Shown here: positions 8,542 through 17,216 of the stretch, piece after piece | Layout: each line of letters starts with the position of its first letter | Position numbering within the stretch: position 1 is the first letter of the stretch | NCBI RefSeq assembly: GCF_031455095.1 | Contig: NZ_JAVDSB010000001.1 | Coordinates: 744,001 to 808,000, forward strand | Reading direction: 5' to 3' | DNA: 64,000 bases | From: Paenibacillus_E qinlingensis_A | Lineage (GTDB): Bacteria; Bacillota; Bacilli; Paenibacillales; NBRC-103111 | The notes under the pieces: model-generated | Told to the model about the DNA's origin: nothing | What the model saw: the letters and a program-made list of their open reading frames with translations, nothing else | Databases searched by the model: none | Program-made: the position numbers and the translations under genes

Positions 8542-9345
8542 ATGGAGCGTCCAATACGCGTAGCAGTCATCGGAGCAAGTGGAAGAATGGGGCGGGAGGT
8601 AGTCAAAACCGTACTGCGTGAATCCGATATGGAGTTAGTAGCAGGGGTAAGTCGTACCTCTGGCCCGATTGATCTTGGGAAAATGGTTGGCATGGAAGAA
8701 TGCGGAATTCTGATGGGTAACGATATTGAAAAAGTACTTATTGAATCCAAACCTGATGTATTAGTTGATTTTACAGGACCGCAAACAGCGGTTTCACATA
8801 CAAATCTTGCGATTCGCCTAGGGATTCGCCCCGTGATGGGAACGACAGGCTTCACCCCTCAGGCTATTGCTGACTTGGACATGCTGTGCAGAGATAACAA
8901 TATTGGGGGATTAATTGCACCGAACTTCTCCATTGGGGCAATCCTAATGATGAGATTTGCTGCACAAGCTTCTAAATATTTTCCACATCTTGAAATCATT
9001 GAATATCACGGTGATCAAAAACTAGATGCTCCATCCGGTACAGCTGTTAAGACCGCTGAAATGATTTCAGAAGTGCGAGAAGAAATTAAGCAAGGGAATC
9101 CGAAGGAAGAAGAAACAATTGAAGGTTCACGCGGCGGGTATTACAATGGATTCAGAATACATAGTGTACGTTTACCAGGTGTATTTGCCCAACAAGAAGT
9201 TATTATGGCAGAGCAAGGCCAAGCGCTCAAAATTCGACATGACTCTTACGATCGTGCTGCCTACATGCCAGGTGTAGCTATCGCGGTCCGTAAAGTGATG
9301 ACATATACCGGAATGATTTATGGATTTGAGCATTTTATAGATTAG
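8542..9345 (+). CDS. dapB: 4-hydroxy-tetrahydrodipicolinate reductase
   Basis: DapB carries out the NAD(P)H-dependent reduction step of the diaminopimelate/lysine pathway. The N-terminal Rossmann motif GASGRMGREV and the catalytic region HGDQKLDAPSGTA (around residues 155-167) are clear, as is APNFSIGAILMM. Length 267 is normal. One residue stands out: the His-His pair usually seen before DQKLDAPSG reads His-Gly here. It is the start of a run with mgsA, bshB1 and bshA, in the same order as in B. subtilis. Ribosome site aaaggag lies at 8524. Confidence 0.95.
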   Translation: MERPIRVAVIGASGRMGREVVKTVLRESDMELVAGVSRTSGPIDLGKMVGMEECGILMGNDIEKVLIESKPDVLVDFTGPQTAVSHTNLAIRLGIRPVMGTTGFTPQAIADLDMLCRDNNIGGLIAPNFSIGAILMMRFAAQASKYFPHLEIIEYHGDQKLDAPSGTAVKTAEMISEVREEIKQGNPKEEETIEGSRGGYYNGFRIHSVRLPGVFAQQEVIMAEQGQALKIRHDSYDRAAYMPGVAIAVRKVMTYTGMIYGFEHFID

Positions 9346-9370
9346 AGACCCCTAGGAGAGTGGAAGTCAG

Positions 9371-9790
9371 ATGTTAAACATCGCGCTTATTGCCCATGAT
9401 CGGAAAAAAGATGAGATGGTGAATTTCGTTACTGCTTATGAGCATGTTTTCGAGGGGCACAAACTATATGCAACAGGCACGACGGGTACACGCATTATGG
9501 CGAATACGAAATTAAGTATTCATCGTTTTATGTCAGGACCATTAGGCGGTGACCAGCAGATTGGTGCGATGGTTGCAGAAAATGAGATGGATTTCATCAT
9601 CTTCTTACGCGATCCACTAATGGCACAACCGCACGAGCCTGATATTATCGCTTTGCTTCGCTTATGTGACGTGCAGGGGATTCCTTGCGCAACCAATATT
9701 GCGACAGCAGAACTGCTAGTGAGAGCGTTAGACCGCGGAGATTTCGCGTGGAGAGAACTCGTACATAAATATAAGCCAGGTATTGAGTAA
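9371..9790 (+). CDS. mgsA: Methylglyoxal synthase
   Basis: MgsA converts dihydroxyacetone phosphate to methylglyoxal and phosphate, a bypass of lower glycolysis. The 139-residue protein shows the family signatures: LIAHDRKKDEMV at the N-terminus, TGTTGT (phosphate loop), SGPLGGDQQIG, and LRDPLMAQPHEPDI carrying the catalytic Asp region. Gene order dapB-mgsA-bshB1 is the same as in B. subtilis. The bshB1 start lies one base after the mgsA stop. Confidence 0.95.
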   Translation: MLNIALIAHDRKKDEMVNFVTAYEHVFEGHKLYATGTTGTRIMANTKLSIHRFMSGPLGGDQQIGAMVAENEMDFIIFLRDPLMAQPHEPDIIALLRLCDVQGIPCATNIATAELLVRALDRGDFAWRELVHKYKPGIE

Positions 9791-9791
9791 T

Positions 9792-10484
9792 ATGAGTGAA
9801 CATGTAGATATTCTCATATTTGGTGCCCACGCAGATGATGCTGAGATTGGGATGGGTGCAACCATTGCGAAACATACGGAGCGTGGACTTCGAGTTGGAC
9901 TTTGTGAACTGACCTATGCCGAAATGTCTTCGAATGGTACGGTTGAAACGAGATTAGAAGAAGCCGCAGAAGCTGCCAAAATACTAGGCGTTGCAGTCCG
10001 TACGAATCTTGGATTACCAGATCGCGGTTTGTTCATCAATGCACAGAACATTGAACGCATTACACAAGAAATCAGAAAGTTTCGTCCACGTATCGTGTTC
10101 GCGCCGTATTGGCAAGATCGTCATCCCGATCATATCGCGTGTTCCATGCTTGTTCAAGAAGCTGTCTTTAATGCGAAGCTGCGCAAATATTTACCTGAAA
10201 CGGAAGCAGTGAATGTGGAACAATTATTTTTCTATTTTATTAATGATGTTTACGAAGCGAATGCCATTGTAGATGTCACAGATACGTATGATAAAAAAAT
10301 GGCCGCACTCCGTGCGTACCAGTCACAGTTTGTAACGGGTGCGAATTCGGTTGTGACGCCACTCACTCAAGGATATGTCGAACGCGTTGAAGCACGTGAT
10401 CGAATAATGGGTCAGAGACGTCAATTGACGTACGCGGAAGGGTTTGTTTCCAAACTGCCTTTGGTGATAGCACATTTTGATTGA
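9792..10484 (+). CDS. bshB1: Bacillithiol biosynthesis deacetylase BshB1
   Basis: BshB1 removes the acetyl group from GlcNAc-malate in bacillithiol synthesis; it is a zinc-dependent LmbE-family deacetylase. Zinc and catalytic residues are in GAHADDAEIG (usual AHPDD motif with Ala for Pro) and DRHPDH. ELTYAEMSSNG and the C-terminal YAEGFVSK also match the family. ATG at 9792 is preferred; a TTG at 9783 is in frame but overlaps mgsA and is too close to any ribosome site. The gene is 230 codons, abuts mgsA, and is followed 19 bases later by bshA. Confidence 0.92.
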   Translation: MSEHVDILIFGAHADDAEIGMGATIAKHTERGLRVGLCELTYAEMSSNGTVETRLEEAAEAAKILGVAVRTNLGLPDRGLFINAQNIERITQEIRKFRPRIVFAPYWQDRHPDHIACSMLVQEAVFNAKLRKYLPETEAVNVEQLFFYFINDVYEANAIVDVTDTYDKKMAALRAYQSQFVTGANSVVTPLTQGYVERVEARDRIMGQRRQLTYAEGFVSKLPLVIAHFD

Positions 10485-10503
10485 TCGGAAAGAGGTGTGA
10501 CAG

Positions 10504-11676
10504 ATGAAAGACAAATTAAAAATTGGTATTACCTGTTATCCGACTTTAGGCGGTTCAGGAGTTGTTGCGACTGAATTAGGAAAGTTATTGGCTGAAAAAG
10601 GACACGAAGTTCACTTTATAACACATAGCATGCCTTTTCGTTTAGGCAAATTTCATAAAAATATTTTTTATCATGAAGTGGAAGTGAGTCAATATTACGT
10701 CTTCCGCTATCCGCCTTACGATCTTTCACTTGCCAGTAAATTAGCTCAGGTTGCCAAAATGGAGGAGCTTGATCTACTGCATGTGCATTATGCTATTCCG
10801 CACGCTGTATGTGCTTTGCTAGCAAAGCAAATGGTAGGTTCGAATCTCAAGGTTGTTACAACACTCCACGGTACAGATATAACGGTATTGGGGCAAGATC
10901 ATTCGATCTCGGATCTCATACGTTATGCCATTAATGAAAGTGACGCTGTAACGGCTGTTTCCAAAGACTTGATTAAAGAAACACGCGAATTGCTTGCTAT
11001 TGACCGTGATATTGATCTAACTTATAACTTTGTAGATAAACGGGTGTATTACCCGCGTGATATATCGAAGCTGAGAGGCGAATTCGCGCGACCGGATGAG
11101 AAAATTCTTATCCATATCTCCAATTTCAGACCTGTGAAACGCGTACAGGACGTTGTAGATATTTTCGCCAAGGTAAGTAAGGAAGTTCCGTCTCGACTTT
11201 TATTTGTTGGGGAAGGGCCGGATCTTTCGAAAATGATTTCGAAGGTAAAGGAACTTGGGCTCTCTGATAAGGTTACCTTCTGTGGGAAACAGGATGATGT
11301 GGCTCAAGTCATTTCACTTGCAGATGTGATGCTGCTTCCTTCTGAGAAAGAGAGCTTCGGTCTAGTGGCGCTAGAAGCAATGGCTTGTGGTGTACCTACT
11401 ATTGGATCCAATGCGGGTGGTATTCCGGAGTTGATTACACATGGTGAAACTGGATTCTTGGCGGATGTTGGAGATACGTCTCAAATGGCTGCATATGCGA
11501 TTAATTTGCTGAAAAACCAAGTGATGTACGAGCAAATGGCACAAAATTGTTTGAATCGTGCGCGTTATACGTTTTGCAATGATATTACGACGGTTCAATA
11601 TGAAGAGATATATTATCGCGTGTTAGGGAGAGAGCTCCCTGAATCACACCGTATTTCAGCATCTTCCTGCCAGTAA
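10504..11676 (+). CDS. bshA: N-acetyl-alpha-D-glucosaminyl L-malate synthase BshA
   Basis: BshA transfers GlcNAc from UDP-GlcNAc to L-malate, the first step of bacillithiol synthesis. It is a GT4-type glycosyltransferase of 390 residues. YPTLGGSGVVATELG at the N-terminus, HVHYAIPHA, TLHGTDITVLG, NFRPVKRV and the E-x7-E motif region (PSEKESFGLVALEAMACG) are all present. An AGAGGTG ribosome site precedes the ATG. With bshB1 it forms a bacillithiol pair; cca follows 23 bases downstream. Confidence 0.95.
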   Translation: MKDKLKIGITCYPTLGGSGVVATELGKLLAEKGHEVHFITHSMPFRLGKFHKNIFYHEVEVSQYYVFRYPPYDLSLASKLAQVAKMEELDLLHVHYAIPHAVCALLAKQMVGSNLKVVTTLHGTDITVLGQDHSISDLIRYAINESDAVTAVSKDLIKETRELLAIDRDIDLTYNFVDKRVYYPRDISKLRGEFARPDEKILIHISNFRPVKRVQDVVDIFAKVSKEVPSRLLFVGEGPDLSKMISKVKELGLSDKVTFCGKQDDVAQVISLADVMLLPSEKESFGLVALEAMACGVPTIGSNAGGIPELITHGETGFLADVGDTSQMAAYAINLLKNQVMYEQMAQNCLNRARYTFCNDITTVQYEEIYYRVLGRELPESHRISASSCQ

Positions 11677-11699
11677 GGATATGCGAATCGGATAGGAGA

Positions 11700-12992
11700 A
11701 TGAAGTTGGGAGTAAGTAAGGGAATGCATGATCCAGGTGCTGCGGAGGTCTTGTCGACACTAGTGGAAGCAGGCTTCGAGGCTTATTTGGTCGGTGGTTG
11801 TGTGCGAGATGCTGTTCTTGGACGACCGATTAAAGATATTGACATCGCGACTTCAGCGTTGCCGGAGCAGGTTATTCAGCTTTTTCAGCGTACAGTACCG
11901 ACGGGTCTTCAACATGGGACTGTCACCGTACTCATTGCGCAGGAAACTTATGAGGTAACCACCTTTCGCAAAGAAGCTGCGTATGAGGGCTTTCGTCGCC
12001 CAGCCTCTGTGGCATTTATTTCAGATTTAACCGAGGATTTACAACGAAGGGATTTCACAATGAACGCGATGGCCATGGATTGGGCTGGCGTTCTGCAAGA
12101 TCCTTTTGGCGGCCAGGCGGATCTGGCCGCGGGTATCCTCCGATGCGTAGGCACACCGGAGGAACGGTTTGGCGAAGATGCGTTACGCATGCTTCGCTGT
12201 ATTCGCTTCACCTCGAGCTACGGTTTAGAGATCGAGGAGGGTACTTGGCAAGCGCTGCTGGCGAAAGCACCATTACTGCGCCATATTGCGATGGAACGCG
12301 TCCGCAGCGAGCTGCAGCGTATGGTTGAAGGCCCAGCCCCTGCGAGGGCTGTGAGGCTAATGCTGGCGAGCGGCCTGCTGGCCTACCTCAAAAAGCAGCT
12401 GCCGCTGCCTTTTGAGGCTTGGCTCGCCTGGGACGACGCGCTGGACGTTGTCAGCGCGTTGGAGTCGCAGCATGACCGCTGGGCCATGCTGCTGATGCTC
12501 CTGGAGGTGCCAGCGGACGTTGTCCGCGAGGCGCTCCAGGAGCTGACCTTCTCCCGCGCCGACGCTGCTGCGGTCGCGGGCGTGCTTGCACTGCGCGACG
12601 CTGTCGCCGCGCAGATCGAGGGCGAGGACCCGGCTCCGCTGGAGCGGGTCTGGAAGCTTGGCGCGGTGCGCCGCGGCGAAGCCGCAGCCCGCGCGTTCTT
12701 GCGGCTGCTGCGCGAGCTGCCGCAGGTGGATGGGAAGCGCGGCGGCTTGGCGCGCTTCTTAACGGCAATCGCGCCGGAGCTGCTGCGGCGCGGGGAGGCT
12801 TGGCTGAAGGAGGTCCCCTGCTTCAGCCTGAAGGAACTCGCCATATCCGGCCAGGATGTGGCGGCAGCACTTGAGAAGCAGCCAGGCCCATGGATGGGCG
12901 TGCTGCTGCAGGATCTGCTCGAGCGAGCGGCTCTCGGGGAAATCCCGAATGAGCGCGAAGCTCTGATTTACGCCGCGCAGGCTGCGAAGTAG
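11700..12992 (+). CDS. cca: CCA tRNA nucleotidyltransferase
   Basis: This enzyme adds or repairs the 3' CCA of tRNAs. The N-terminal polymerase-beta-like domain has GGCVRDAVLG followed by DIDIATS with the metal-binding Asp pair, then RRDFTMNAMA and an E-D-x-L-R-x-x-R type segment (GEDALRMLRCIRF). Length 430 is normal. The start is uncertain: ATG 11700 is only one base after aggag, and TTG 11706 is better spaced. From about 12300 to the end the gene is strongly GC-rich, with G or C at most third positions, unlike its first third and its neighbours. A terminator overlaps the stop codon. Confidence 0.92.
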   Translation: MKLGVSKGMHDPGAAEVLSTLVEAGFEAYLVGGCVRDAVLGRPIKDIDIATSALPEQVIQLFQRTVPTGLQHGTVTVLIAQETYEVTTFRKEAAYEGFRRPASVAFISDLTEDLQRRDFTMNAMAMDWAGVLQDPFGGQADLAAGILRCVGTPEERFGEDALRMLRCIRFTSSYGLEIEEGTWQALLAKAPLLRHIAMERVRSELQRMVEGPAPARAVRLMLASGLLAYLKKQLPLPFEAWLAWDDALDVVSALESQHDRWAMLLMLLEVPADVVREALQELTFSRADAAAVAGVLALRDAVAAQIEGEDPAPLERVWKLGAVRRGEAAARAFLRLLRELPQVDGKRGGLARFLTAIAPELLRRGEAWLKEVPCFSLKELAISGQDVAAALEKQPGPWMGVLLQDLLERAALGEIPNEREALIYAAQAAK

Positions 12993-13012
12993 CAGCGCTG
13001 TGCGGTTTTTCT
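12973..13012 (+). terminator. Terminator overlapping the 3' end of cca
   Basis: The outer stem ccgcgcag (12973-12980) pairs with ctgtgcgg (12998-13005), and the inner stem gctgc (12981-12985) pairs with gcagc (12992-12996), followed by TTTTTC. The cca stop codon lies in the loop region. Confidence 0.85.
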
Positions 13013-13091
13013 TTTTGAATAAATTGAATTAGAAAACAAGCGCACCCCTGTGCTACTATAGATCAAACTATAAGATTGCGAGTGAAATCGT

Positions 13092-14060
13092 ATGAATGAA
13101 CGCATTTTAGAGCTTTTTGAGGAAGCTCCTGAGACGTATGTGTCCGGAGCGGAGATCAGTCGACGGCTCGGTGTGAGCCGAACGGCCATTTGGAAGCATA
13201 TTGAGGAACTGCGTGAGGAGGGCTATGCATTCGAAGCGGCTCCACGCAAAGGGTATCGTCTGCTGAGCAAACCGGCAAAATGGCGGGTTAGCGAGTTATT
13301 GAACGGAATGAGAACGAAGGTACTTGGTCAGAAAGTACATATCTATGATGAAGTCGACTCGACTCAAACGATTGCGCATCAGCTCGTCGCCTCAGGGGCG
13401 CCTGAGGGCACGATTGTGCTTGCAGAAAGGCAGACGGCAGGAAGAGGCCGAATGGGGCGCAGCTGGCATTCTCCTTCGGGTAAGGGGATCTGGATGAGTC
13501 TTATTTTGACCCCGCGTATTCCTGTATACTTCATGCCCCAGTTAACTTTGCTAAGTGCGGTTGCCCTTTGTCGAGCGATTCAAAAAGTATGCCAAGTGGA
13601 GATCGGAATCAAATGGCCGAATGATCTTCTGATTCATGGGAAGAAGGTCAGTGGCATTTTGCTGGAAAGCAGCGGTGAGGATGAACGTTTGAAATATGTC
13701 ATCGCAGGTATTGGTATCAGTGTGAATTTGTCTGTAGAGGATTATCCGGAGGAACTTCGTTCGATTGCAACTTCTTTAGCGATTGAATCCGGCAGCGAAG
13801 TTTCACGCGAGGGTTTAGTACAAGCCTTCCTTTTGGAATTTGAAGAGATGTATGCTCTTTATTTGGAGAAGGGCTTTGCTCCCATTCGTCTGCTTTGGGA
13901 AGCTTTAAGTGTCACATTGAAGAGACCAATCCGGACATCAACGCCATCAGGTTTTATTGAAGGTATTGCAGATTCTCTGGATGATACGGGGGCTTTAACA
14001 GTTATATCTGCCTCAGGTGAGCGGATTAAAATTTATTCTGGTGACATTGAACTTAAGTAG
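13092..14060 (+). CDS. birA: Biotin--[acetyl-CoA-carboxylase] ligase / biotin repressor
   Basis: This is a bifunctional BirA of 322 residues. An N-terminal winged helix (about 1-60, RRLGVSRTAIWKHIEELR) binds DNA. The ligase domain makes biotinyl-AMP and transfers biotin to carrier protein: GRGRMGRSWHSPSGKG (biotin/ATP loop, about 116-131) and IKWPNDLL with the catalytic Lys are present. A small C-terminal domain ends the protein. Gene order cca-birA-panBCD matches B. subtilis. The ATG at 13092 has only a weak ribosome site. A possible extended -10 (TGCTACTAT) lies at 13053-13061 but has no clear -35. Confidence 0.95.
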   Translation: MNERILELFEEAPETYVSGAEISRRLGVSRTAIWKHIEELREEGYAFEAAPRKGYRLLSKPAKWRVSELLNGMRTKVLGQKVHIYDEVDSTQTIAHQLVASGAPEGTIVLAERQTAGRGRMGRSWHSPSGKGIWMSLILTPRIPVYFMPQLTLLSAVALCRAIQKVCQVEIGIKWPNDLLIHGKKVSGILLESSGEDERLKYVIAGIGISVNLSVEDYPEELRSIATSLAIESGSEVSREGLVQAFLLEFEEMYALYLEKGFAPIRLLWEALSVTLKRPIRTSTPSGFIEGIADSLDDTGALTVISASGERIKIYSGDIELK

Positions 14061-14094
14061 TGGGAGATAAAGGGTATCCTCCAGGAGCAAGCTT

Positions 14095-14290
14095 TGGTAT
14101 AATAGAAACAGAAGGCGGTATCCTTATAGGAACTGCACTTGTAAGTTGGGTGTCAATCTCGACAACGAAATAACGTTTGAAACAAGATGTTGGATTCTGC
14201 TCTGAGCCTTATTGGACCGAGACAGAGGGATCATTGATTCTTTCTGCATGCGTTCCTTTTAGCTCTTAGCTAAAAGGTTTTTTATTTTAT
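14095..14290 (+). promoter_or_regulatory. panB leader: extended -10 promoter, about 145-nt leader, terminator-like hairpin
   Basis: TGGTATAAT at 14095-14103 is a good extended -10 element, with no clear -35. About 150 bases later a perfect hairpin, ccttttagct (14255-14264) with agctaaaagg (14268-14277), is followed by TTTTTTATTTT. Its T run ends at the panB ribosome site. A terminator so close to the start, behind its own promoter, suggests transcription attenuation. A pan RNA motif has been described upstream of panBCD genes in Firmicutes, but I cannot confirm its bulged-A hairpins here. The hairpin could instead simply end birA transcription. Confidence 0.5.
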
Positions 14291-14304
14291 ATGAGGAAGC
14301 TGGG

Positions 14305-15165
14305 ATGACTGTGGAACAACGTAAGGCGCTAACGACAGCAAAGATGAGAAAAATGAAGCAGGACGGCGTACCGATTACGATGGTGACGGCTTATGATTAT
14401 CCCTCCGCACGTTTATCAGAGGAAGCTGGTATTGATGTCATTTTAGTAGGAGATTCGCTTGGGAATGTCGTGCTAGGCTATGATTCTACGTTGCCTGTTA
14501 CTTTGGATGATATGGTCTATCATACGCGTGCAGCTGTGCGCGGCGCTGCGAATACGTTTGTCGTCGCGGATATGCCATTCTTAACGTACCATGGCAGCTT
14601 GGACGCTACATTGCAAGGTGTCGGGCGTTTAATGCGCGAAGGCGGCGCGAAGGCCGTTAAATTGGAAGGCGGCGCAGAAATTGCCGCGACTGTCAAAGCG
14701 ATTACAGAAGCAGGTGTGCCTGTGGTTGGCCATTTGGGATTAACGCCGCAGTCCGTTCACCAATTGGGTGGCTTCCGCGTTCAAGGTCGCAGCTCAGACC
14801 AAGCAAAGAAGCTTCTGAGCGATGCTAAGGCGATCGAGGAGGCTGGCGCATTTGCAGTTGTTCTGGAACTCGTAACTGATGAATTGGCAGCATGGATCAC
14901 GAAGCAGCTATCGATCCCTACAATTGGAATTGGATCTGGTGTCCATTGCGACGGGCAAGTGCTGGTGTACCACGATTTGCTTCAGTATGGTTCTGACAGT
15001 GCTCCCAGAAAGTTTGTAAAAGCTTATGCAAATGTGGGGGAAACTATCCGTACGGGTATTGGCGAATATGTGAAAGAAGTGAAGGCGCGGACGTTCCCTG
15101 CGCAAGAAAATACATTTCATATGGACAATGATGTTGTGCAATATTTATACGGCGATAAGGAGTGA
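14305..15165 (+). CDS. panB: 3-methyl-2-oxobutanoate hydroxymethyltransferase
   Basis: PanB forms ketopantoate from alpha-ketoisovalerate and methylene-tetrahydrofolate, the first committed pantothenate step. The TIM-barrel protein of 286 residues shows VTAYDYPSARL, VGDSLGNVVLGYDSTLPVT with metal-binding Asp, ADMPFLTYH, KLEGG and GHLGLTPQSVH. It begins the panBCD operon: panC follows with 6 bases between stop and start, and panD is also adjacent. The leader at 14095-14290 may control the whole operon. Confidence 0.96.
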   Translation: MTVEQRKALTTAKMRKMKQDGVPITMVTAYDYPSARLSEEAGIDVILVGDSLGNVVLGYDSTLPVTLDDMVYHTRAAVRGAANTFVVADMPFLTYHGSLDATLQGVGRLMREGGAKAVKLEGGAEIAATVKAITEAGVPVVGHLGLTPQSVHQLGGFRVQGRSSDQAKKLLSDAKAIEEAGAFAVVLELVTDELAAWITKQLSIPTIGIGSGVHCDGQVLVYHDLLQYGSDSAPRKFVKAYANVGETIRTGIGEYVKEVKARTFPAQENTFHMDNDVVQYLYGDKE

Positions 15166-15171
15166 TTGGCG

Positions 15172-16059
15172 ATGGAAGCGATCCATACCATGGAAGTTGT
15201 TCAAACAATTGCCGATTTGCGAGCTCGAATAAAGGCATATCGAAGGAAGAACGATCAATCAGTCGGGTTCGTGCCGACGATGGGTTTTCTACATGAGGGA
15301 CACGCTAGCTTGCTGAACAAGGCACGTTCACAAAGTGGATTGGTGGTATTAAGCATTTTTGTGAATCCGCTGCAGTTTGGTCCTGGCGAAGACTTTGAAC
15401 GTTATCCGCGCAATGCCGAGAAAGACTTGGCCGTAGCTGAGGCAGCTGGCGTGGACATTGTATTCATGCCATCCGTAGAGGAGATGTACCCTACACCGAT
15501 ACGAACGAATGTCAGTGTAGCGGAAGTTACTACTAGGCTATGTGGTGCATCACGGCCAGGCCATTTTGATGGTGTGGCTACGGTTGTAAGTAAGCTGTTT
15601 CATATGGTTCAGCCTGATCAAGCTTTCTTTGGGCTAAAAGATGCCCAACAAGTTGCGGTCATTGAGCAGATGGTTCGGGATTTGAATATTCCGGTAGAAA
15701 TCGTGCCATGCCCAACCCTTCGTGAAAAGGATGGCTTGGCGATGAGTTCACGTAATGTGTATCTATCTCAGGAGGAGCGTCAACAAGCACTGGTATTGTC
15801 GCAGTCTCTGCAGAAAGCAAAGGCGTTCATCGAAAGCCAGCCACTTGATTCTTATACCTCACAAGAAGTGGAAGCTCTTGTCCGAGCACATATACAAACG
15901 GCGCCATTAGCCGTTATTGACTACGCTGAAGTGCTGTCCTACCCAACTTTAGAGCCTTTTGAACATAGCCATTCTATTTCTACTCTTATTATTGCGCTGG
16001 CTGTAAAGTTCGGGAAAACACGTTTAATTGATAATCTTATTCTACAAGTCAGGAAGTGA
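15172..16059 (+). CDS. panC: Pantothenate synthetase (pantoate--beta-alanine ligase)
   Basis: PanC joins pantoate and beta-alanine using ATP. The nucleotide-binding HIGH-like motif is PTMGFLHEGHASLL (about 37-50); FVNPLQFGPGEDF, the GLKDAQQ loop and MSSRNVYLS (KMSKS-like) follow. ATG at 15172 is used because aaggag (15157-15162) lies 9 bases upstream; a TTG at 15166, directly after the panB stop, is in frame but poorly placed. Length 295 is normal. Confidence 0.96.
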   Translation: MEAIHTMEVVQTIADLRARIKAYRRKNDQSVGFVPTMGFLHEGHASLLNKARSQSGLVVLSIFVNPLQFGPGEDFERYPRNAEKDLAVAEAAGVDIVFMPSVEEMYPTPIRTNVSVAEVTTRLCGASRPGHFDGVATVVSKLFHMVQPDQAFFGLKDAQQVAVIEQMVRDLNIPVEIVPCPTLREKDGLAMSSRNVYLSQEERQQALVLSQSLQKAKAFIESQPLDSYTSQEVEALVRAHIQTAPLAVIDYAEVLSYPTLEPFEHSHSISTLIIALAVKFGKTRLIDNLILQVRK

Positions 16060-16064
16060 CGTCT

Positions 16065-16448
16065 ATGTTTCGCACAATGATGAAAGCTAAGATCCACCGC
16101 GCCACGGTTACAGAGGCGAATTTAAATTATATTGGCAGTATCACGATTGATGAGGATTTAATTGATTTAGTGGATATGCTTCCCAATGAGAAAGTGCAAA
16201 TTGTGAACAACAACAATGGTGCACGTCTTGAAACTTACATTATACCGGGGCCGCGCGGCACAGGTGTCATTTGTTTAAATGGCGCAGCAGCAAGACTGGT
16301 TCAAACAGGAGATACGGTAATTATCGTTTCTTATGCCATGATGAGTGATGAAGAAGCTAAGAAGCACCACCCAACGATTGCTATTATGGGAGCGAACAAC
16401 ACGGTTGCTCAATTGCTGAAGGAAGAAGAGCATTCCACTGTTCTTTAA
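16065..16448 (+). CDS. panD: Aspartate 1-decarboxylase (PanD)
   Basis: PanD makes beta-alanine from aspartate. It is made as a proenzyme that self-cleaves at Gly-Ser to form the pyruvoyl cofactor; the cleavage site is seen in NYIGSITID (around residue 24-25). MMKAKIHRATVTEA and NGARLETYIIPG are typical. ATG at 16065 follows aggaag (16051-16056), which overlaps the end of panC. A GTG at 16056 is in frame but overlaps the panC stop. Length 127 is normal. It ends the panBCD set. Confidence 0.96.
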   Translation: MFRTMMKAKIHRATVTEANLNYIGSITIDEDLIDLVDMLPNEKVQIVNNNNGARLETYIIPGPRGTGVICLNGAAARLVQTGDTVIIVSYAMMSDEEAKKHHPTIAIMGANNTVAQLLKEEEHSTVL

Positions 16449-16536
16449 GATAGGGGTAGAACCACTTGCATGCATGAAATCGGCCTCGTTTACAAAGAAT
16501 GAGGGTAAGCTTTCGAAGCAAAGGTGGGGATGCCAA

Positions 16537-17133
16537 ATGTTTAAGCATTTATTTTCCACAATGAATGAGGTTTTGGAAGAAATCCAGAAGGAATATCCGA
16601 ACAGCGATGTGGAGAAAAAAGCAGAGCTTGACGAACAACTGCAAGTGTTGAAGACGATGAGTGATGAATTCATTGAGGCGTGGCTGCTTTTTGAGGAGAA
16701 GCTGGGAAAGTTCTATGGGGCGGAGCCAGTCATCAGTACCAAAACCTTACATGACGAGCTGATGGAGCTCGATGTGTCGGGCAAGCAAACGGAGGAATTC
16801 ATGCGTGGGCAAGGGTACTACAAGTTGTTCATGTATGACCAGGCGATCAAAGAATTCGAGGTGTTGATTAGGCGGCAACCGGATTTCTTATTAGCACGCG
16901 TATATTTGGCGATGGGACATTTGCGGAAAGGGGAGTTTGGAGATGCGTATCAGCACTTCAAATTCCTGCTTCCATTGACGGAAAATTCGAAGATGAAAGC
17001 TATTTCTTACAACGCCATGGGTTGTATCCAAGTGCAGAATCAGAACTTAGAGAAGGCTTTTGAGTATTTTCAAAAAGCTTATCATACCGACCCCTCTTCT
17101 ATGGAGCCACTAATCAATCTAGATGAGTCCTAA
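16537..17133 (+). CDS. Tetratricopeptide repeat protein, 198 aa
   Basis: The soluble protein has a helical N-terminal part (about 1-85) and then TPR-like helical pairs (YYKLFMYDQAIKEFEVLI; LARVYLAMGHLRKGEFGDAY; ISYNAMGCIQVQNQ and so on). ATG at 16537 follows aaggtgggg (16521-16529); the frame is open upstream to 16474 but with no ribosome site. It sits between panD and dinG, where B. subtilis has no such gene. Its partner and role are unknown. Confidence 0.75.
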   Translation: MFKHLFSTMNEVLEEIQKEYPNSDVEKKAELDEQLQVLKTMSDEFIEAWLLFEEKLGKFYGAEPVISTKTLHDELMELDVSGKQTEEFMRGQGYYKLFMYDQAIKEFEVLIRRQPDFLLARVYLAMGHLRKGEFGDAYQHFKFLLPLTENSKMKAISYNAMGCIQVQNQNLEKAFEYFQKAYHTDPSSMEPLINLDES

Positions 17134-17216
17134 CGTCCTAACCCGAAACGGTAAAACAAGGTATTCCCTTTTCCTAATCAGATTTGGTATGCTAGGAGAA
17201 GTGTAGGACGAAGGGA

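Noticed and set aside
12383..12844. Long open frames on the minus strand inside cca
   Set aside because: They arise from the GC-rich codons of cca; Arg/Ser/Ala-rich translation and no ribosome site.
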